A stretch of DNA of 64,000 bases from assembly GCF_004309735.1 (NCBI RefSeq), contig NZ_SIXC01000007.1, positions 93,839 to 157,838 of the forward strand, in the 5' to 3' direction. Position numbers and translations under genes: made by a program. The notes under the pieces were generated by a model. The model searched no databases. It had not been told where the DNA came from and saw only the letters and a program-made list of their open reading frames with translations. This document shows, piece by piece, positions 43,831 to 53,478 of this stretch (position 1 is its first letter; each line of letters starts with the position of its first letter). The stretch is from Desulfovibrio legallii (GTDB lineage Bacteria > Desulfobacterota > Desulfovibrionia > Desulfovibrionales > Desulfovibrionaceae).

Positions 43831-43976
43831 CGGCAGATTGCACGGGGCAGGTTGCAAGCGCGCTTTTGCGGCGGGCAATCGCTTTGCGCAGCAGCCGGAA
43901 CACTGCAGGGATGCATGCAGCAATCCGCCTGAAGACAGCGCCGCAAAAGGGTTGTGCCCTCTTACAGCGCTGTTTT

Positions 43977-44029
43977 TAGAGCATGTAACACTTGAAATGT
44001 TCGCTTACGACAGGCAACAGCCTGCCTGC
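43977..44029. repeat. Repeat family A, copy 4 (3' remnant, inverted)
   Basis: TAGAGCATGTAACACTTGAAATG...GGCAACAGCCTGCC is the reverse complement of the last two hairpins of family A with several changes. Relative to the upstream gene, the glutamate synthase FAD/Fe-S gene on the minus strand, it is oriented like the full copies, 12 bases after the stop codon. Confidence 0.75.
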
Positions 44030-44041
44030 ACACATATTTTT

Positions 44042-46342
44042 CTAAGACATATCCCAGTTGGGGTGCATAGTCCAGATGCCGCAAGGGCAGATGCCGGCAC
44101 AGATGCCGCAGCCAATGCAGCGTTGCGGATCAGAAACATACTCAAACCCGCCGTCTTCGGTCTCCTTACGGTCAATGGCTTTTTCCGGGCAGGACTTGAG
44201 GCACATTTTGCAATCGCGGCAAGTGCCGCAGCTGACGCAGCGGGCATATTCCTCCTGCGGGCTGGGCAGATCGCTGTCATGACATTTGGCAAAATAGGCC
44301 GTGTGCAGTCTGGTGGTGGGCACCAGCGGTTTTTTCTCCGGCGTATAGGTCTCGCCCTTGAGCCATGCGGCGGCGGCAAAGGCCGCGTTACGCCCCGAAC
44401 CGATGGCGTGCACCAGCAGGCCGGGCTTGATGACGTCGCCCACGGCAAACACGCCGTCCATGATGCTCTGGTCGGGCTTGGGCTTGAGCCACTGGCGGAA
44501 CTTCTCCAGGCCATCGGGCAGGTAGGAGAGGTCCGGCGCTTCGCCGATGGTGATGATGACCATCTGCCCGGGGATGAGCCGACCATCCTGCACGATAATG
44601 CCTTTATCGGTGATTTCCCTGGTCTGCACGGGCCAGATCAGCTTGCCGCCCAGGTCTTCAATATGCTTGATTTCATGGGCAAAGGCCGCAGGCTGCTGCA
44701 CGTCGATACAGGTCACATGCTTGGCGCCCATGGCGTAGGCCCCGGCGGCCGCGTCCATACCCGCATTGCCGCAGCCGATGACAATGACCTCGTCCGGCAC
44801 GGCAGGCTTTTCGCCCTTGTTCACGGCTTTGAGGAAGTTGATGCCGGGCACGATTTTTTCTTTGCCAGGCCAGTCGAAAATGCGCGGCTCGTGCCCACCC
44901 GTGGCCACAATCAGGGCATCGTGGCTCTGGCGCAGCTCAGCGAATTTGGCGGCGTCCACCTTGCAGTTGGTAACAAAGCGCACGCCCATATCCTCAATGC
45001 GCTTGAGCTCCTTGCGCAGCAAATCGTGGTTCAGACGGGCGCGGGGGATGACCTGCTCCAGCTTGCCGCCCATGACGCTGTCGGCCTCGTACACGGTCAC
45101 GTCGTGGCCCATGCGGGCCAGCTGCCAGGCTGCTGTGAGGCCGCCCACCCCGCCGCCGATGACGCCCACATGTTTGCCCGTGCGTTTGGCGGGTTTGGGC
45201 ACCCGGATATCGGCCGAGCAGGACCCCAGCCTGCCGATCTGCACGGGGCTGTCTAGCAGCCCTCGCGTGCAGTCCTGCATGCAGGGATTGGGGCAGACGC
45301 TGCCGCAGACCGAGCCGGGAAAGGGCGTATAGTCCAGCACCAGACGGTAGGCTTCGTCCACCCTGCCCTCGCGCAGCAGGTTGAGCCGCCGCTGCGTGGG
45401 GATGGAGGCCGGGCAATTGAATTCGCAGGGGGCCGCGTAGTGGGCGTTCTCCCAGATAGGCACGCGCAGGCGGTAATCGCCGTGGGCCACCAAACCGTTG
45501 ACCTTAAAGTCGTCCGGAGCCACATCGCTGAAGATGCCCTCCGCAATCCATTCTCTGGCGCGGAAGTCGCTCAGAGAGGGCTTATCAGCCAGATGGCTGC
45601 GCACGTCAAAGGAAAGGGGCACAATCTTTTGCCATTGCGCCCAGTTGCGCAGCCCGTCCAGCAGCTCCGGCCGACCTACGGCCGCCAGAAAGTCCTTGAG
45701 CCCCTGAGCCAGCCAGGCCTGATCGTCCGCCTCCAGCGCGGCAACCCGCACGTCGGCGGGCAGGCCGCCCACAGGGCCGTGCACATAGACTTCGCCGCCC
45801 ACCATGCCCACACAGGGGCGTTCGCCCAGCACGGAAGGCAAATCCGCACAGTCACAACCGCAGACCACGGCCTTGCCGCCGCCCATGAATTCAAAGGAGA
45901 AGCTGCCCACATTTTTGAGCACCCAAAGCTCCGGGGGCTCGTACATGGGGTCGTGCTTCATGAGCGAACCCGTGCGGGTGCCCGCCCTGCCGCCAATATA
46001 GACCACGCCGGCCGCGGCGCAGTGGGCTGCGGTGTCGCCCGCATCCCCGCGCACCACAATACGGCCGCCCGCGTTGAGCCAGCCCACATCGGCCGGGGCC
46101 GATCCTTCCACCAGCACTTCCGTGTTTTCCAGACACATGGAACCCACGCGCTGACCGGGATTGCGTACGGTGAAGGTCAGCTTTTTGCCTTCCGCATTCC
46201 AGAGGGGGCCGCCGATATCGTGCTGCCCCGAGGCTTCAATATGAAAGTCCGTCTCACCGGCGGCCACTGCGGCTTCAATGGCCAGCAGCAGGTCCTGGGT
46301 GGACATGCGTTCGTGTTCGTGCACCGTGCTTACGCGCAGCAT
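44042..46342 (-). CDS. Glutamate synthase: GXGXG domain fused to FAD/NAD(P) oxidoreductase and ferredoxin
   Basis: The 766-residue protein combines three functions. Residues 1 to about 250 are the GXGXG beta-helix domain that in ordinary GltB forms the C terminus (LVEGSAPADVGWLNAGGRIVVRGDAGD-type repeats, PCVGMVGGEVYVHGPVG). Residues about 300-690 are a GltD-like flavoprotein with Fe-S cysteines (CEFNCPASIPTQ, CGSVCPNPCMQDC), FAD motif GVIGGGVGGLTAAW near 395 and NAD(P) motif VIGCGNAGMDAAA near 530. The C terminus has two ferredoxin clusters (CRDCKMCLKSCP and CIGCGICAGICPCG). It would feed electrons from NAD(P)H or ferredoxin into glutamate formation. It is the last of three co-transcribed genes. 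RBS GAGGAGCGG precedes the ATG. Confidence 0.88.
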   Translation of the reverse strand: MLRVSTVHEHERMSTQDLLLAIEAAVAAGETDFHIEASGQHDIGGPLWNAEGKKLTFTVRNPGQRVGSMCLENTEVLVEGSAPADVGWLNAGGRIVVRGDAGDTAAHCAAAGVVYIGGRAGTRTGSLMKHDPMYEPPELWVLKNVGSFSFEFMGGGKAVVCGCDCADLPSVLGERPCVGMVGGEVYVHGPVGGLPADVRVAALEADDQAWLAQGLKDFLAAVGRPELLDGLRNWAQWQKIVPLSFDVRSHLADKPSLSDFRAREWIAEGIFSDVAPDDFKVNGLVAHGDYRLRVPIWENAHYAAPCEFNCPASIPTQRRLNLLREGRVDEAYRLVLDYTPFPGSVCGSVCPNPCMQDCTRGLLDSPVQIGRLGSCSADIRVPKPAKRTGKHVGVIGGGVGGLTAAWQLARMGHDVTVYEADSVMGGKLEQVIPRARLNHDLLRKELKRIEDMGVRFVTNCKVDAAKFAELRQSHDALIVATGGHEPRIFDWPGKEKIVPGINFLKAVNKGEKPAVPDEVIVIGCGNAGMDAAAGAYAMGAKHVTCIDVQQPAAFAHEIKHIEDLGGKLIWPVQTREITDKGIIVQDGRLIPGQMVIITIGEAPDLSYLPDGLEKFRQWLKPKPDQSIMDGVFAVGDVIKPGLLVHAIGSGRNAAFAAAAWLKGETYTPEKKPLVPTTRLHTAYFAKCHDSDLPSPQEEYARCVSCGTCRDCKMCLKSCPEKAIDRKETEDGGFEYVSDPQRCIGCGICAGICPCGIWTMHPNWDMS

Positions 46343-46387
46343 GTTCCGCTCCTCGGCGTTTCTACTCTTGTCAACCGGGACAAGGGG

Positions 46388-48019
46388 TCAGCAGGCATAC
46401 TGGATGCCCAGTTTGTCAGCCACGGCCTTGTCCGTGGAAACCAGGGCGTCGGAACGCCCCACCGGCAGGGAGCTGTTGCCCACGGGGGCCAGCAGCTTGC
46501 GCAGTTCGTCGTCAAAGGCCAGCATATAGTCCACCACGTTCTGCGCGCCCCGGTCCACGTCCAGCCGTTTGACCAGACGGGGATCCTGCGTGCAGATGCC
46601 CGTGGGACATTTGCCCGTGTTGCAGGCGTTGCAGCGGCCGTGCTCGTTGCCCACGCAGCCCAGAAGCTGAATGAGGATCTTGCCCATAATGACGCCGTTG
46701 GCGCCCAGGCAGATCATCTTGAAGGCGTCCGCCGCGGCATTGCCGGTCATGCCGATGCCGCCGCCGGCCCAGAGGGGAATCTGGCCTTGCAACCCCTGCG
46801 CCACGGCCGCCTGGTAGCAGTCGCGCAGTTTGGAAACGATGGGGTGGCCCGTGTGCTCCAGCGAAACCTCGTTGGCCGCGCCCGTGCCGCCCTGGATGCC
46901 GTCGATAAAGAACCCGCCGCAGATTTTGTAGGGATCGCGCAGCAGGTTGTTGTATACGGAAACGGACGTGGCCGAGGCGGCGCACTTGATGGCCACGGGC
47001 ACGCGGAAGCCGAAAGCGGCGTTGAGCGAAAGGTGCATTTTCTGCACCGATTCTTCAATGGAATAGAGGCCCTGGTGGTTCGGCGGCGAATGCAGGGTAG
47101 CCTTGGGTACGCCACGGATGGCCTGGATGTGCGGGGCCACCTTGGCCGCGGGCAAAAGGCCGCCGTCGCCGGGCTTGGCCCCCTGCCCTATTTTGATCAG
47201 CACGCCCGCGGGGTCAGTCTTCATGCGGGGCATGGCCTTGATGATGCGGTTCCAGCCAAAGTGGCCGGAAGCGATCTGCAGGATCATGTACTTGAGCTGT
47301 TCAGACTCCAGCAGTTTGATGGGCATGCCGCCCTCGCCGGAGCACATGCGCACGGGCATGCCGCATTTTTCGTTGAGGTAGGCCGCAGCCAGGGCCAGGG
47401 CCTCCCAGGCGCGGGTGGAAAGCGCGCCGATGCTCATATCGCTGAAAATGGCCGGATAAATCCAGTGCACTGGCGGGGTGCGCCCGTTGAGCACCAGGTT
47501 GTCGCCGTCCACAGTGAGCGGCAGCTCCTGCGCCAGCATGACGCGGCCCAGGGGCGAACGGATGTCAAAGGTGTGGCGCTCTGAATCCAGAGCCGGGTCG
47601 GTCATCTGGCTGATGCGGCCCACCACGATGGCGTCCAGGGTGCGGGGCGGGTTCAGATTGGTGCGTCCGCCGCGCTTGATGGGGCCGTGGTGCCGGGCCA
47701 ACAGGGGGAAGCGGGTGTCCGGATTGCGCACCGGGCGGATAGCCCGGTTAGGGCAGATTTTTTCGCACATGCCGCAGCCCACGCAGGCTTGAGCCACACT
47801 GTGCTGCTGCTGAATGACGGGCCGGGCCATGTGCTCCTGACTGGGGTCGGGAAAAGCCTTGCGCGAAAGGGTCACACTGCGGCGCATCATGTCCACTTCA
47901 AGGGCGTTGAACGTACAGGCCGCCACACAAGAACCGCACATGGTGCACAATTCCGGGCGGTATTCGATCTTCCAGCGCAGATCGTTAACGCTCACGTCCT
48001 GGGTTCTTACTGTTTCCAT
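46388..48019 (-). CDS. Glutamate synthase central FMN domain with N-terminal ferredoxin
   Basis: The 543-residue protein starts with a ferredoxin-like domain (CTMCGSCVAACTFNAL and CVGCGMCEKICPNRAI). The FMN-binding glutamate synthase barrel follows: GGLLPAAKVAPHIQAIRG near residue 283, SPPNHQGLYSIEE, IDGIQGGTGAANEVSLEHTG near 372 and the 3Fe-4S cysteines GRCNACNTGKCPTGICTQDP near 468. This is the archaeal-type arrangement in which amidotransferase, FMN and GXGXG parts are separate proteins. It converts 2-oxoglutarate and ammonia released from glutamine to glutamate. Its first codons overlap the amidotransferase gene by 13 bases. Confidence 0.9.
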   Translation of the reverse strand: METVRTQDVSVNDLRWKIEYRPELCTMCGSCVAACTFNALEVDMMRRSVTLSRKAFPDPSQEHMARPVIQQQHSVAQACVGCGMCEKICPNRAIRPVRNPDTRFPLLARHHGPIKRGGRTNLNPPRTLDAIVVGRISQMTDPALDSERHTFDIRSPLGRVMLAQELPLTVDGDNLVLNGRTPPVHWIYPAIFSDMSIGALSTRAWEALALAAAYLNEKCGMPVRMCSGEGGMPIKLLESEQLKYMILQIASGHFGWNRIIKAMPRMKTDPAGVLIKIGQGAKPGDGGLLPAAKVAPHIQAIRGVPKATLHSPPNHQGLYSIEESVQKMHLSLNAAFGFRVPVAIKCAASATSVSVYNNLLRDPYKICGGFFIDGIQGGTGAANEVSLEHTGHPIVSKLRDCYQAAVAQGLQGQIPLWAGGGIGMTGNAAADAFKMICLGANGVIMGKILIQLLGCVGNEHGRCNACNTGKCPTGICTQDPRLVKRLDVDRGAQNVVDYMLAFDDELRKLLAPVGNSSLPVGRSDALVSTDKAVADKLGIQYAC

Positions 48020-49113
48020 CTCTGCACCGCCAGGTCGTTGTCGATGACCACCATTTCCCGCTCGTTGGGGTAGATATCGCCGGCGATGTCGCGTTGCGGC
48101 ATAATGGCGTTGAGCCCACAGACTTCGGAGGTGATGGCCACCATGTTGTCGTCACAGCCCACCACAACAGGCCGCAATTTTTTGGAATCGCAGCAGGTTA
48201 TCATTTTCCCGTCGGGCAAAAGCCCGATGATGGTGTTGGGCCCGTTGATCTCCAGGTGGGCCAGGGATTCACGGATAAGGCCCAGCACCTGCCGGTCTTC
48301 ACGCTGCTCCGCCTCCACAAAGGGCAGGGGCGTGATGACGTGCTTGTAGTATTTGATGGGCCAGCGCAGCTCGTGCAGCACATAGTGCAGGGTGTAGAGA
48401 AAATTCTGCGAGTCGGACTCAAAGCCCACATAGCCCCGGTGCAGGGACTTCTGGAATTCTTTGTTCTTGGTGAAAAAGGTGTTTTCGCCATTGGCGCAGA
48501 GGGTGTAGCCCTGCAAAAAGAAGGGATGAGCCGCATAGCGCACAATATCATAGTTGGTGTTCTGGCGGCACTGGGTGACGATGTTGCGGGCCGTGAGGCG
48601 ATCCGTATCGTCCCAGAGACGGAAGTACGTGGCAATGTCCGCCGGGTCGCCGATTTCCTTGAGGGTCAGCACGTCCGGCCAGAAGGAGTAGACAAAGCCG
48701 TTGCCGTCTTTTTCCAGCAGGGCGCGCAGGGCCAGGCGCGTGTCCAGCAGCAGGTCTTCACGCGCCTCGCGGCTCTCGTCCCGGAAACTTTCGGGGTAGT
48801 CGTAATTGCGGAAGACATAGCGCGGCATGGCCTTGATGCGCAGGCCGGGACGTTTGTCCACCTCCGGCACCCACTGGGCCACCTGCACAAAGCCGTGCTT
48901 TTCCATGTAGTCGTCCACAAGCTGCACGCCCTTGGCCGTACAGGCCAGGGAAAGCAGGGGCTTGTCCTTGTAATGCCCAAACACGCCCTCCAGGTCCTGC
49001 ATGACCATAGCAAAGCCCGAATTGTCGTGCCCTTCCTGCTGCGGCAGCATAAGATTGAGCGCCAGGGCCGGGGGCACGGGCGTTCTGCTTTTGATGGAGC
49101 CGATTCTGCACAT
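48007..49113 (-). CDS. Glutamate synthase class-II glutamine amidotransferase subunit
   Basis: The 368-residue protein begins MCRIGSIK, so after removal of Met the N-terminal nucleophile cysteine of class-II (Ntn) amidotransferases is exposed. This fixes the start at 49113 rather than any of the upstream in-frame codons. Later markers are GHDNSGFAM near residue 33, FRNYDYPESFRDES near 97 and FYSDSQNF-like VGFESDSQNFLYTLH near 232. It releases ammonia from glutamine for the FMN subunit encoded next. Together the three genes make a complete NAD(P)H/ferredoxin glutamate synthase for nitrogen assimilation, fitting with the nif operon in the same region. Confidence 0.88.
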   Translation of the reverse strand: MCRIGSIKSRTPVPPALALNLMLPQQEGHDNSGFAMVMQDLEGVFGHYKDKPLLSLACTAKGVQLVDDYMEKHGFVQVAQWVPEVDKRPGLRIKAMPRYVFRNYDYPESFRDESREAREDLLLDTRLALRALLEKDGNGFVYSFWPDVLTLKEIGDPADIATYFRLWDDTDRLTARNIVTQCRQNTNYDIVRYAAHPFFLQGYTLCANGENTFFTKNKEFQKSLHRGYVGFESDSQNFLYTLHYVLHELRWPIKYYKHVITPLPFVEAEQREDRQVLGLIRESLAHLEINGPNTIIGLLPDGKMITCCDSKKLRPVVVGCDDNMVAITSEVCGLNAIMPQRDIAGDIYPNEREMVVIDNDLAVQRWKQ

Positions 49114-49580
49114 AGCGTAACCTCTGGAAGATGCGTCGCGGTCCAGCCTTTTGCATAAAGGCGGCCGAGGCGCTGGTATGCCCATTGTGGACGCGCGGTC
49201 CGCCGACGACAAAAGTGGCGGAACCACGCCCAAACGCGCGGAAAGCCGCTGACAGTCGCCCTACGACCGCAACCGGAGGGGTGTGTGCAACGAATGCGGC
49301 TGCGCAAACAGCCGCGTACTGGCGAAGTGTGCGGTCCGGCGTCCCGCAAAGACGGAGGCCCGCAGCACTGCGATGCCGTCATTCAGCCCTGGCGGAGGCT
49401 GCACTCTGGCAGAGGGGGGAAGGCAATATTGCTACAAACAAAAACGATGGGCAAGAAATAAATGCAGGTTTTTCCCGGTGCGGCCGAACCGGGCGGCGGC
49501 GCATTCTGTTAGCAGGCGGGCCGCTGCAGGCCGTGGCTTGCAGCGGCCCTGCCCGCCGGAGAAAACTGCTGTCGTTTTTC
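49114..49580. other. 467-base gap with a hairpin after dapL
   Basis: No gene seen. A GC hairpin GGGCCGCTGCA (49518-49528) with TGCAGCGGCCC (49539-49549) lies about 32 bases downstream of the dapL stop on the minus strand. It lacks a following U tract in that direction. The promoter for the glutamate synthase operon should lie in 49114-49450 but no clear -35/-10 pair was found. Confidence 0.4.
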
Positions 49581-50810
49581 TTACCGCAACGCTTCCATCC
49601 GCCGGATGGCCTCCGCCGTGTCTTCGGCGGAGCCGAAGGCCGTGAGCCGCACATAGCCTTCGCCCGTGAGCCCGAAGCCCGCGCCCGGTGTGCAGACCAG
49701 AGCCGAGCTTTCCAGCAGATGGTCGAAAAAGCCCCAGGAGGTGCTGCCCTGCGGCACTTCTACCCAAATATACGGGGCATTCACCCCGCCGTAGACGGCA
49801 AGGCCCAGGGCGTTCACGGCGCTGCGCAACTGGGCGGCGTTGCGCTGGTAGCCGCCGATGACGCCCATGATCTGCGCCCGGCCTTCGGGGCTGTAGGTGG
49901 CGGCCGCGGCCCGCTGCACAATGTAAGGGCAGCCGTTGTACTTGGTGCACTGGCGGCGGTTCCACAGGCCGTTCAGCGCCACGGCGCCGCCCTGACCGTC
50001 GCGCAGTTTGAGGGCCTTGGGCACCACGGTATAAGCGCAACGCAGGCCCGTAAACCCGGCGGTTTTGGAAAAGCTGCGAAACTCCACGGCCACTTCCTGC
50101 GCGCCTTCCAGCTCATAAATGCTGTGGGGCACGTCCGCCTCGGTGATAAAGGCCTCGTAGGCCGAATCGTAGAGGATCACGCAGCCCTCGCGCCGGGCGT
50201 AGTCCACCCAGCCCTGCAGGGCCTGGCGAGAGAGCACCGTACCCGTGGGATTGTTGGGGTAGCACAGGTAGATGATGTCCGGCCGGGTTTTGGGAAAGTC
50301 CGGCACAAAGTCGTTTTCCTTGAGGCAGGGCAGATAGACCAGACGGTTCCACTGCTTGCCGGCCATTATGCCGGCCCGGCCCGCCATGACGTTGGAATCC
50401 ACATACACGGGGTAGACCGGGTCCGTCACGGCCACCACACTCTCGGCCGCAAACAGCTCCTGAAAGTTGCCCACGTCGGACTTGGCCCCGTCGCTGACAA
50501 AAATTTCGTCCGGGCTCAGGTTCACGCCGCGCGCCTTGTAGTCATATTCCGCAATAACCTCGCGCAAAAAGGCGTAGCCCTGTTCCGGACCGTACCCGCG
50601 AAAAAGGGCCGCGTCGCCCATTTCGTCCACAGCCTTGTGCAGGGCTTCGATGACGGCGGGGACCAGCGGACGGGTCACGTCGCCTATGCCCAGGCTGATG
50701 ACGCGGCGGTCGGGGTTGGCGTCCTTGAACGCGGCCACCTTGCGGGCGATGTCAGAGAAAAGATAGTTGCTCTGGAGCTTGAGAAAATTACCGTTGACCG
50801 TAGTTTGCAT
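49581..50810 (-). CDS. dapL: LL-diaminopimelate aminotransferase
   Basis: The 409-residue class-I/II PLP aminotransferase has [18 protein letters not shown] at the start, [12 protein letters not shown] near residue 38, YPNNPTGTV near 192 and the PLP lysine in [12 protein letters not shown] near 249. It makes LL-diaminopimelate directly from tetrahydrodipicolinate, bypassing the succinylase route. Three in-frame starts are possible (50834, 50819, 50810). The last is favoured by TAAGG upstream and by typical family starts. dapF follows upstream on the same strand and dapB lies at 57.6 kb. Confidence 0.92.
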   Translation of the reverse strand: MQTTVNGNFLKLQSNYLFSDIARKVAAFKDANPDRRVISLGIGDVTRPLVPAVIEALHKAVDEMGDAALFRGYGPEQGYAFLREVIAEYDYKARGVNLSPDEIFVSDGAKSDVGNFQELFAAESVVAVTDPVYPVYVDSNVMAGRAGIMAGKQWNRLVYLPCLKENDFVPDFPKTRPDIIYLCYPNNPTGTVLSRQALQGWVDYARREGCVILYDSAYEAFITEADVPHSIYELEGAQEVAVEFRSFSKTAGFTGLRCAYTVVPKALKLRDGQGGAVALNGLWNRRQCTKYNGCPYIVQRAAAATYSPEGRAQIMGVIGGYQRNAAQLRSAVNALGLAVYGGVNAPYIWVEVPQGSTSWGFFDHLLESSALVCTPGAGFGLTGEGYVRLTAFGSAEDTAEAIRRMEALR

Positions 50811-50908
50811 GGGCTGCATCCTTAATGGCTTCATGGTGACGGGAGCGGCGCGTAAAAGGCCCGCCCCCGTGTGCGGGCCGGGCGAGAGCGCGACTGACGA
50901 CAGTGCAA

Positions 50909-51766
50909 TTACAGAGGATATGTGCCGGAAAAGACGGTTTCGGCCCCCCCCGTCATGTAGACGTGGTTGGAACTCTCGTCCCAGTGCACCTTAAGGACGC
51001 CGCCCCGGAGCCGCACTTCCACCTGGCGGCCGGTGCGGCCGTTGAGCACACAAGCCACCGCCACGGCACAGGCCCCGGTGCCGCAGGCCAGGGTTTCGCC
51101 CGCCCCGCGCTCCCAGACCCGCATACGCACAGCCGTGGAAGAAAGCACTTCCACAAACTCCGTATTGGTACGCTGTGGAAAAAGCGGATGGTGCTCAAAC
51201 TGCGGCCCCAGTTCCGGCAGATTGAGGGCGTCAATGCCCTCCAGAAAAACCACGGCGTGCGGATTGCCCATGGACACGGCCGTGACCGCGTAGGTTGCCC
51301 CCCCCACTGCCACGGGGCGAGCCACAAAACGCTGGCTGCCGTCGGGCTGCTCGTCCAGCACGGGGATGAGGGCCGGATTGAGCTCAGGTTCGCCCATGTC
51401 CACGGTGGCTCCGCACACTTCGCCGCCCTCTGACAGCAGCCGCACCACCTTTTCACCAGCGCGGGTTTCTACCCGGATGACGTCCTTGCTCAGGATGCCG
51501 TGGTCGTGCACATACTTGCCCACACAGCGGATGGCGTTGCCGCACATTTCCGCTTCCGTGCCGTCGGCATTAAACATACGCATGCGCACGTCCGCCGTGC
51601 CGGAAGGCAGAATGAGCACCAGGCCGTCTGATCCCACGCCGAAATGCCGGTCGCTGATGCGCCGGGCAAGCTCGCCGGGGTTTTCCACCCGGTCCTCAAA
51701 GCCGTTGATATAGACATAATCGTTGCCAATGCCCTGCATCTTGGTAAAACGCACTGCAGCGGTCAT
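50909..51766 (-). CDS. dapF: Diaminopimelate epimerase
   Basis: The 285-residue epimerase has both catalytic cysteines: [13 protein letters not shown] near residue 75 and [11 protein letters not shown] near 223, together with [15 protein letters not shown] at the start and [11 protein letters not shown] near 164. It converts LL- to meso-diaminopimelate for lysine and peptidoglycan. The start at 51766 has AAGGAGT upstream and matches family starts. The extension to 51796 is not conserved. The 98-base gap to dapL suggests one operon, dapF then dapL. Confidence 0.93.
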   Translation of the reverse strand: MTAAVRFTKMQGIGNDYVYINGFEDRVENPGELARRISDRHFGVGSDGLVLILPSGTADVRMRMFNADGTEAEMCGNAIRCVGKYVHDHGILSKDVIRVETRAGEKVVRLLSEGGEVCGATVDMGEPELNPALIPVLDEQPDGSQRFVARPVAVGGATYAVTAVSMGNPHAVVFLEGIDALNLPELGPQFEHHPLFPQRTNTEFVEVLSSTAVRMRVWERGAGETLACGTGACAVAVACVLNGRTGRQVEVRLRGGVLKVHWDESSNHVYMTGGAETVFSGTYPL

Positions 51767-52529
51767 AAAAACTCCTTTGCGGACAAAAAAACGCACAGGA
51801 CACAGCGTCTTGTAGGCAATTCCACAATGTACAGGGTACGCTCCATTGCGGCAAAAGTAAACCCGCGCGCCCGCCTAGAGAAGGCCGGGGCCGCGCTGTT
51901 GCGCTTTTTTGCCTGCGCTTCCCGCCCAAGGCTGCAGCCACGGCGCCCCCTCTGCCCTGCGCGCCTTGCACACGACACAACCCGCGCCGTCAGGCAGACA
52001 GTGACGGGCAGCTTTGCCGCTGCGCATCCGGTCCGCAACGCCGTGCGCAGACTGAGCCCCTTGCGGGGCGGCGTCGCTGCTAAACAAGCTGAGTAAATAA
52101 TTATTTATATATTTTAGCTAATTTTACATACGGCATCCTGATGCACTCCACAATGCGCCGCACAGGCATGCCCTGTGGTGCGCTTTATCCGCCGGGAAAC
52201 GTCAGCACAGAAAAAATTTTTCCAGACCACAAAAAAAATTTTTCACAGCAAATCTATCTGATTTTTTTAAATAAAATTGATTTAATCAAGATTAAAAGTT
52301 ACAATTCAATCATCCTGACATCTTTGCATTTTTTCCAAATTTGGCTATCACGAGTGTTCCGCACGCCGCTTGACTTTGCCGCTTACTGTGATCAATTCCC
52401 GACTAAAGCGGTCATATTAAAGTCACGGATAAAGCAGCGCCCAAGGCGCGTGGCAGCGCCGGCAACAATCCGGTGCAGCCCGCGTTGTAAACCCAGATCA
52501 GCGGCATCACGACCCACGGGAGAAAACTC
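51767..52529. promoter_or_regulatory. 763-base gap, AT-rich upstream of the DsrMK-like pair
   Basis: Bases 52085-52440 are AT-rich. They include two AAAAAATTTTT blocks (around 52211 and 52233), the palindrome TTGATTTAATCAA (52277-52289) and a TTGACT (52370-52375) that could be a -35 box without a good -10. The start of an open frame near 52141 has no RBS and poor composition. No gene is supported. Confidence 0.42.
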
Positions 52530-53468
52530 ATGAGCATTGTGTTCTACGTCCTGGGCTACCTGGCGGTAGTCGGCTTCTTCTGCATGGCCTATATCAAGAT
52601 CCGGGCCTACCTGGCGTCCAGCCCCCTGCATGTGCGCTGGGAGCTGTACCCCGTGCCCCATGAAGGCGTTAAAACCGTTTACGGCGGCAGCTTCATGGAA
52701 GAAAAAGACTGGTGGACAAAGCCCCGCCACGTGGCCCACCTGGGCGACGTCAAGGCCCTGCTGACCGAAGTGCTTTTTCTGCACGCCACCTTTGAGCACA
52801 ACATCAAACTCTGGGTGCGCACCTACCCCTTCCATGTGGGCATGTATATGCTCATGGGCGGCACCATCATTGTGCTCTGCGCCGCCGTCGCCCAGATCTG
52901 CGGCCTGGCCCCCCAGGGCGGACTGATGATCTTTGTGGGCAACGTCATCAACGCCATGGTGCTGGTGGGTTCCGTCTGTATCATCACGGGCGGTCTTGCC
53001 CTGGTGCAGCGCCGGCGCAGCGACCCCGGCCTGCGCCGCTACAGCACCCCGGAGCACTACTTCAACCTTTTGATTTTTGTGCTCTTCGGCGCGCTGGGTC
53101 TGGCCGCCTGGGCCACCGCTCCCTCCTACTTCGAGCTGGCGCGCGGCTTTATCTACAATCTGCTCACCGCCAACTTTGTGCTGCCCCAGAACAGCCTGTT
53201 TGTGCTGCACCTGCTGGTGGGCTTTTTCCTGCTGATCTGGATCCCCATGACCCACATGGGCCATGTCTTCATGAAATATTTCACCTACCACGACATCCGC
53301 TGGGGTGACGAGCCCACCACCTACAGCGCCAAGAATCAGGAAAAAATCAGCGAAGCCCTGCAGTACAAGGTCACCTGGGCCGCCAGCCACATTGCCGGCG
53401 ACGGCGCGCCCAAATCCTGGGTGGACGTGGCTACCACCAACCCCGCAGCCCCTGAAAAGAAAGACTAG
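52530..53468 (+). CDS. Membrane cytochrome b-like subunit, DsrM/NarI type
   Basis: The 312-residue membrane protein has five or six hydrophobic helices (about residues 3-25, 103-127, 132-158, 182-202, 227-250) and histidines placed like the haem ligands of nitrate-reductase gamma/DsrM proteins (FEHNIKLWVRTYPFHVGM near 90, FVLHLLVGFFLLIWIPMTHMGHVF near 228). It would exchange electrons with menaquinone and pass them to the Fe-S protein encoded 10 bases downstream. GGGAGAAAAC precedes the ATG. TmcC or HdrE-like proteins are alternative names for the same architecture. Confidence 0.82.
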   Translation: MSIVFYVLGYLAVVGFFCMAYIKIRAYLASSPLHVRWELYPVPHEGVKTVYGGSFMEEKDWWTKPRHVAHLGDVKALLTEVLFLHATFEHNIKLWVRTYPFHVGMYMLMGGTIIVLCAAVAQICGLAPQGGLMIFVGNVINAMVLVGSVCIITGGLALVQRRRSDPGLRRYSTPEHYFNLLIFVLFGALGLAAWATAPSYFELARGFIYNLLTANFVLPQNSLFVLHLLVGFFLLIWIPMTHMGHVFMKYFTYHDIRWGDEPTTYSAKNQEKISEALQYKVTWAASHIAGDGAPKSWVDVATTNPAAPEKKD

Positions 53469-53478
53469 GGAGTCCCAC

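Noticed and set aside
43697..45256. 519-codon open frame on the plus strand
   Set aside because: Runs through family B repeat, spacer and antisense to the FAD/ferredoxin protein. No protein-like pattern.
45440..47584. 714-codon open frame on the plus strand
   Set aside because: Antisense shadow of the glutamate synthase genes in GC-rich DNA. The minus-strand proteins have complete FMN and Fe-S motifs.
49131..50825. 564-codon open frame on the plus strand
   Set aside because: Antisense to dapL, which has the PLP lysine motif and family length.
52141..52533. 130-codon frame before the DsrM-like gene
   Set aside because: AT-rich leader with no ribosome site and unnatural composition. It ends inside the next gene start.
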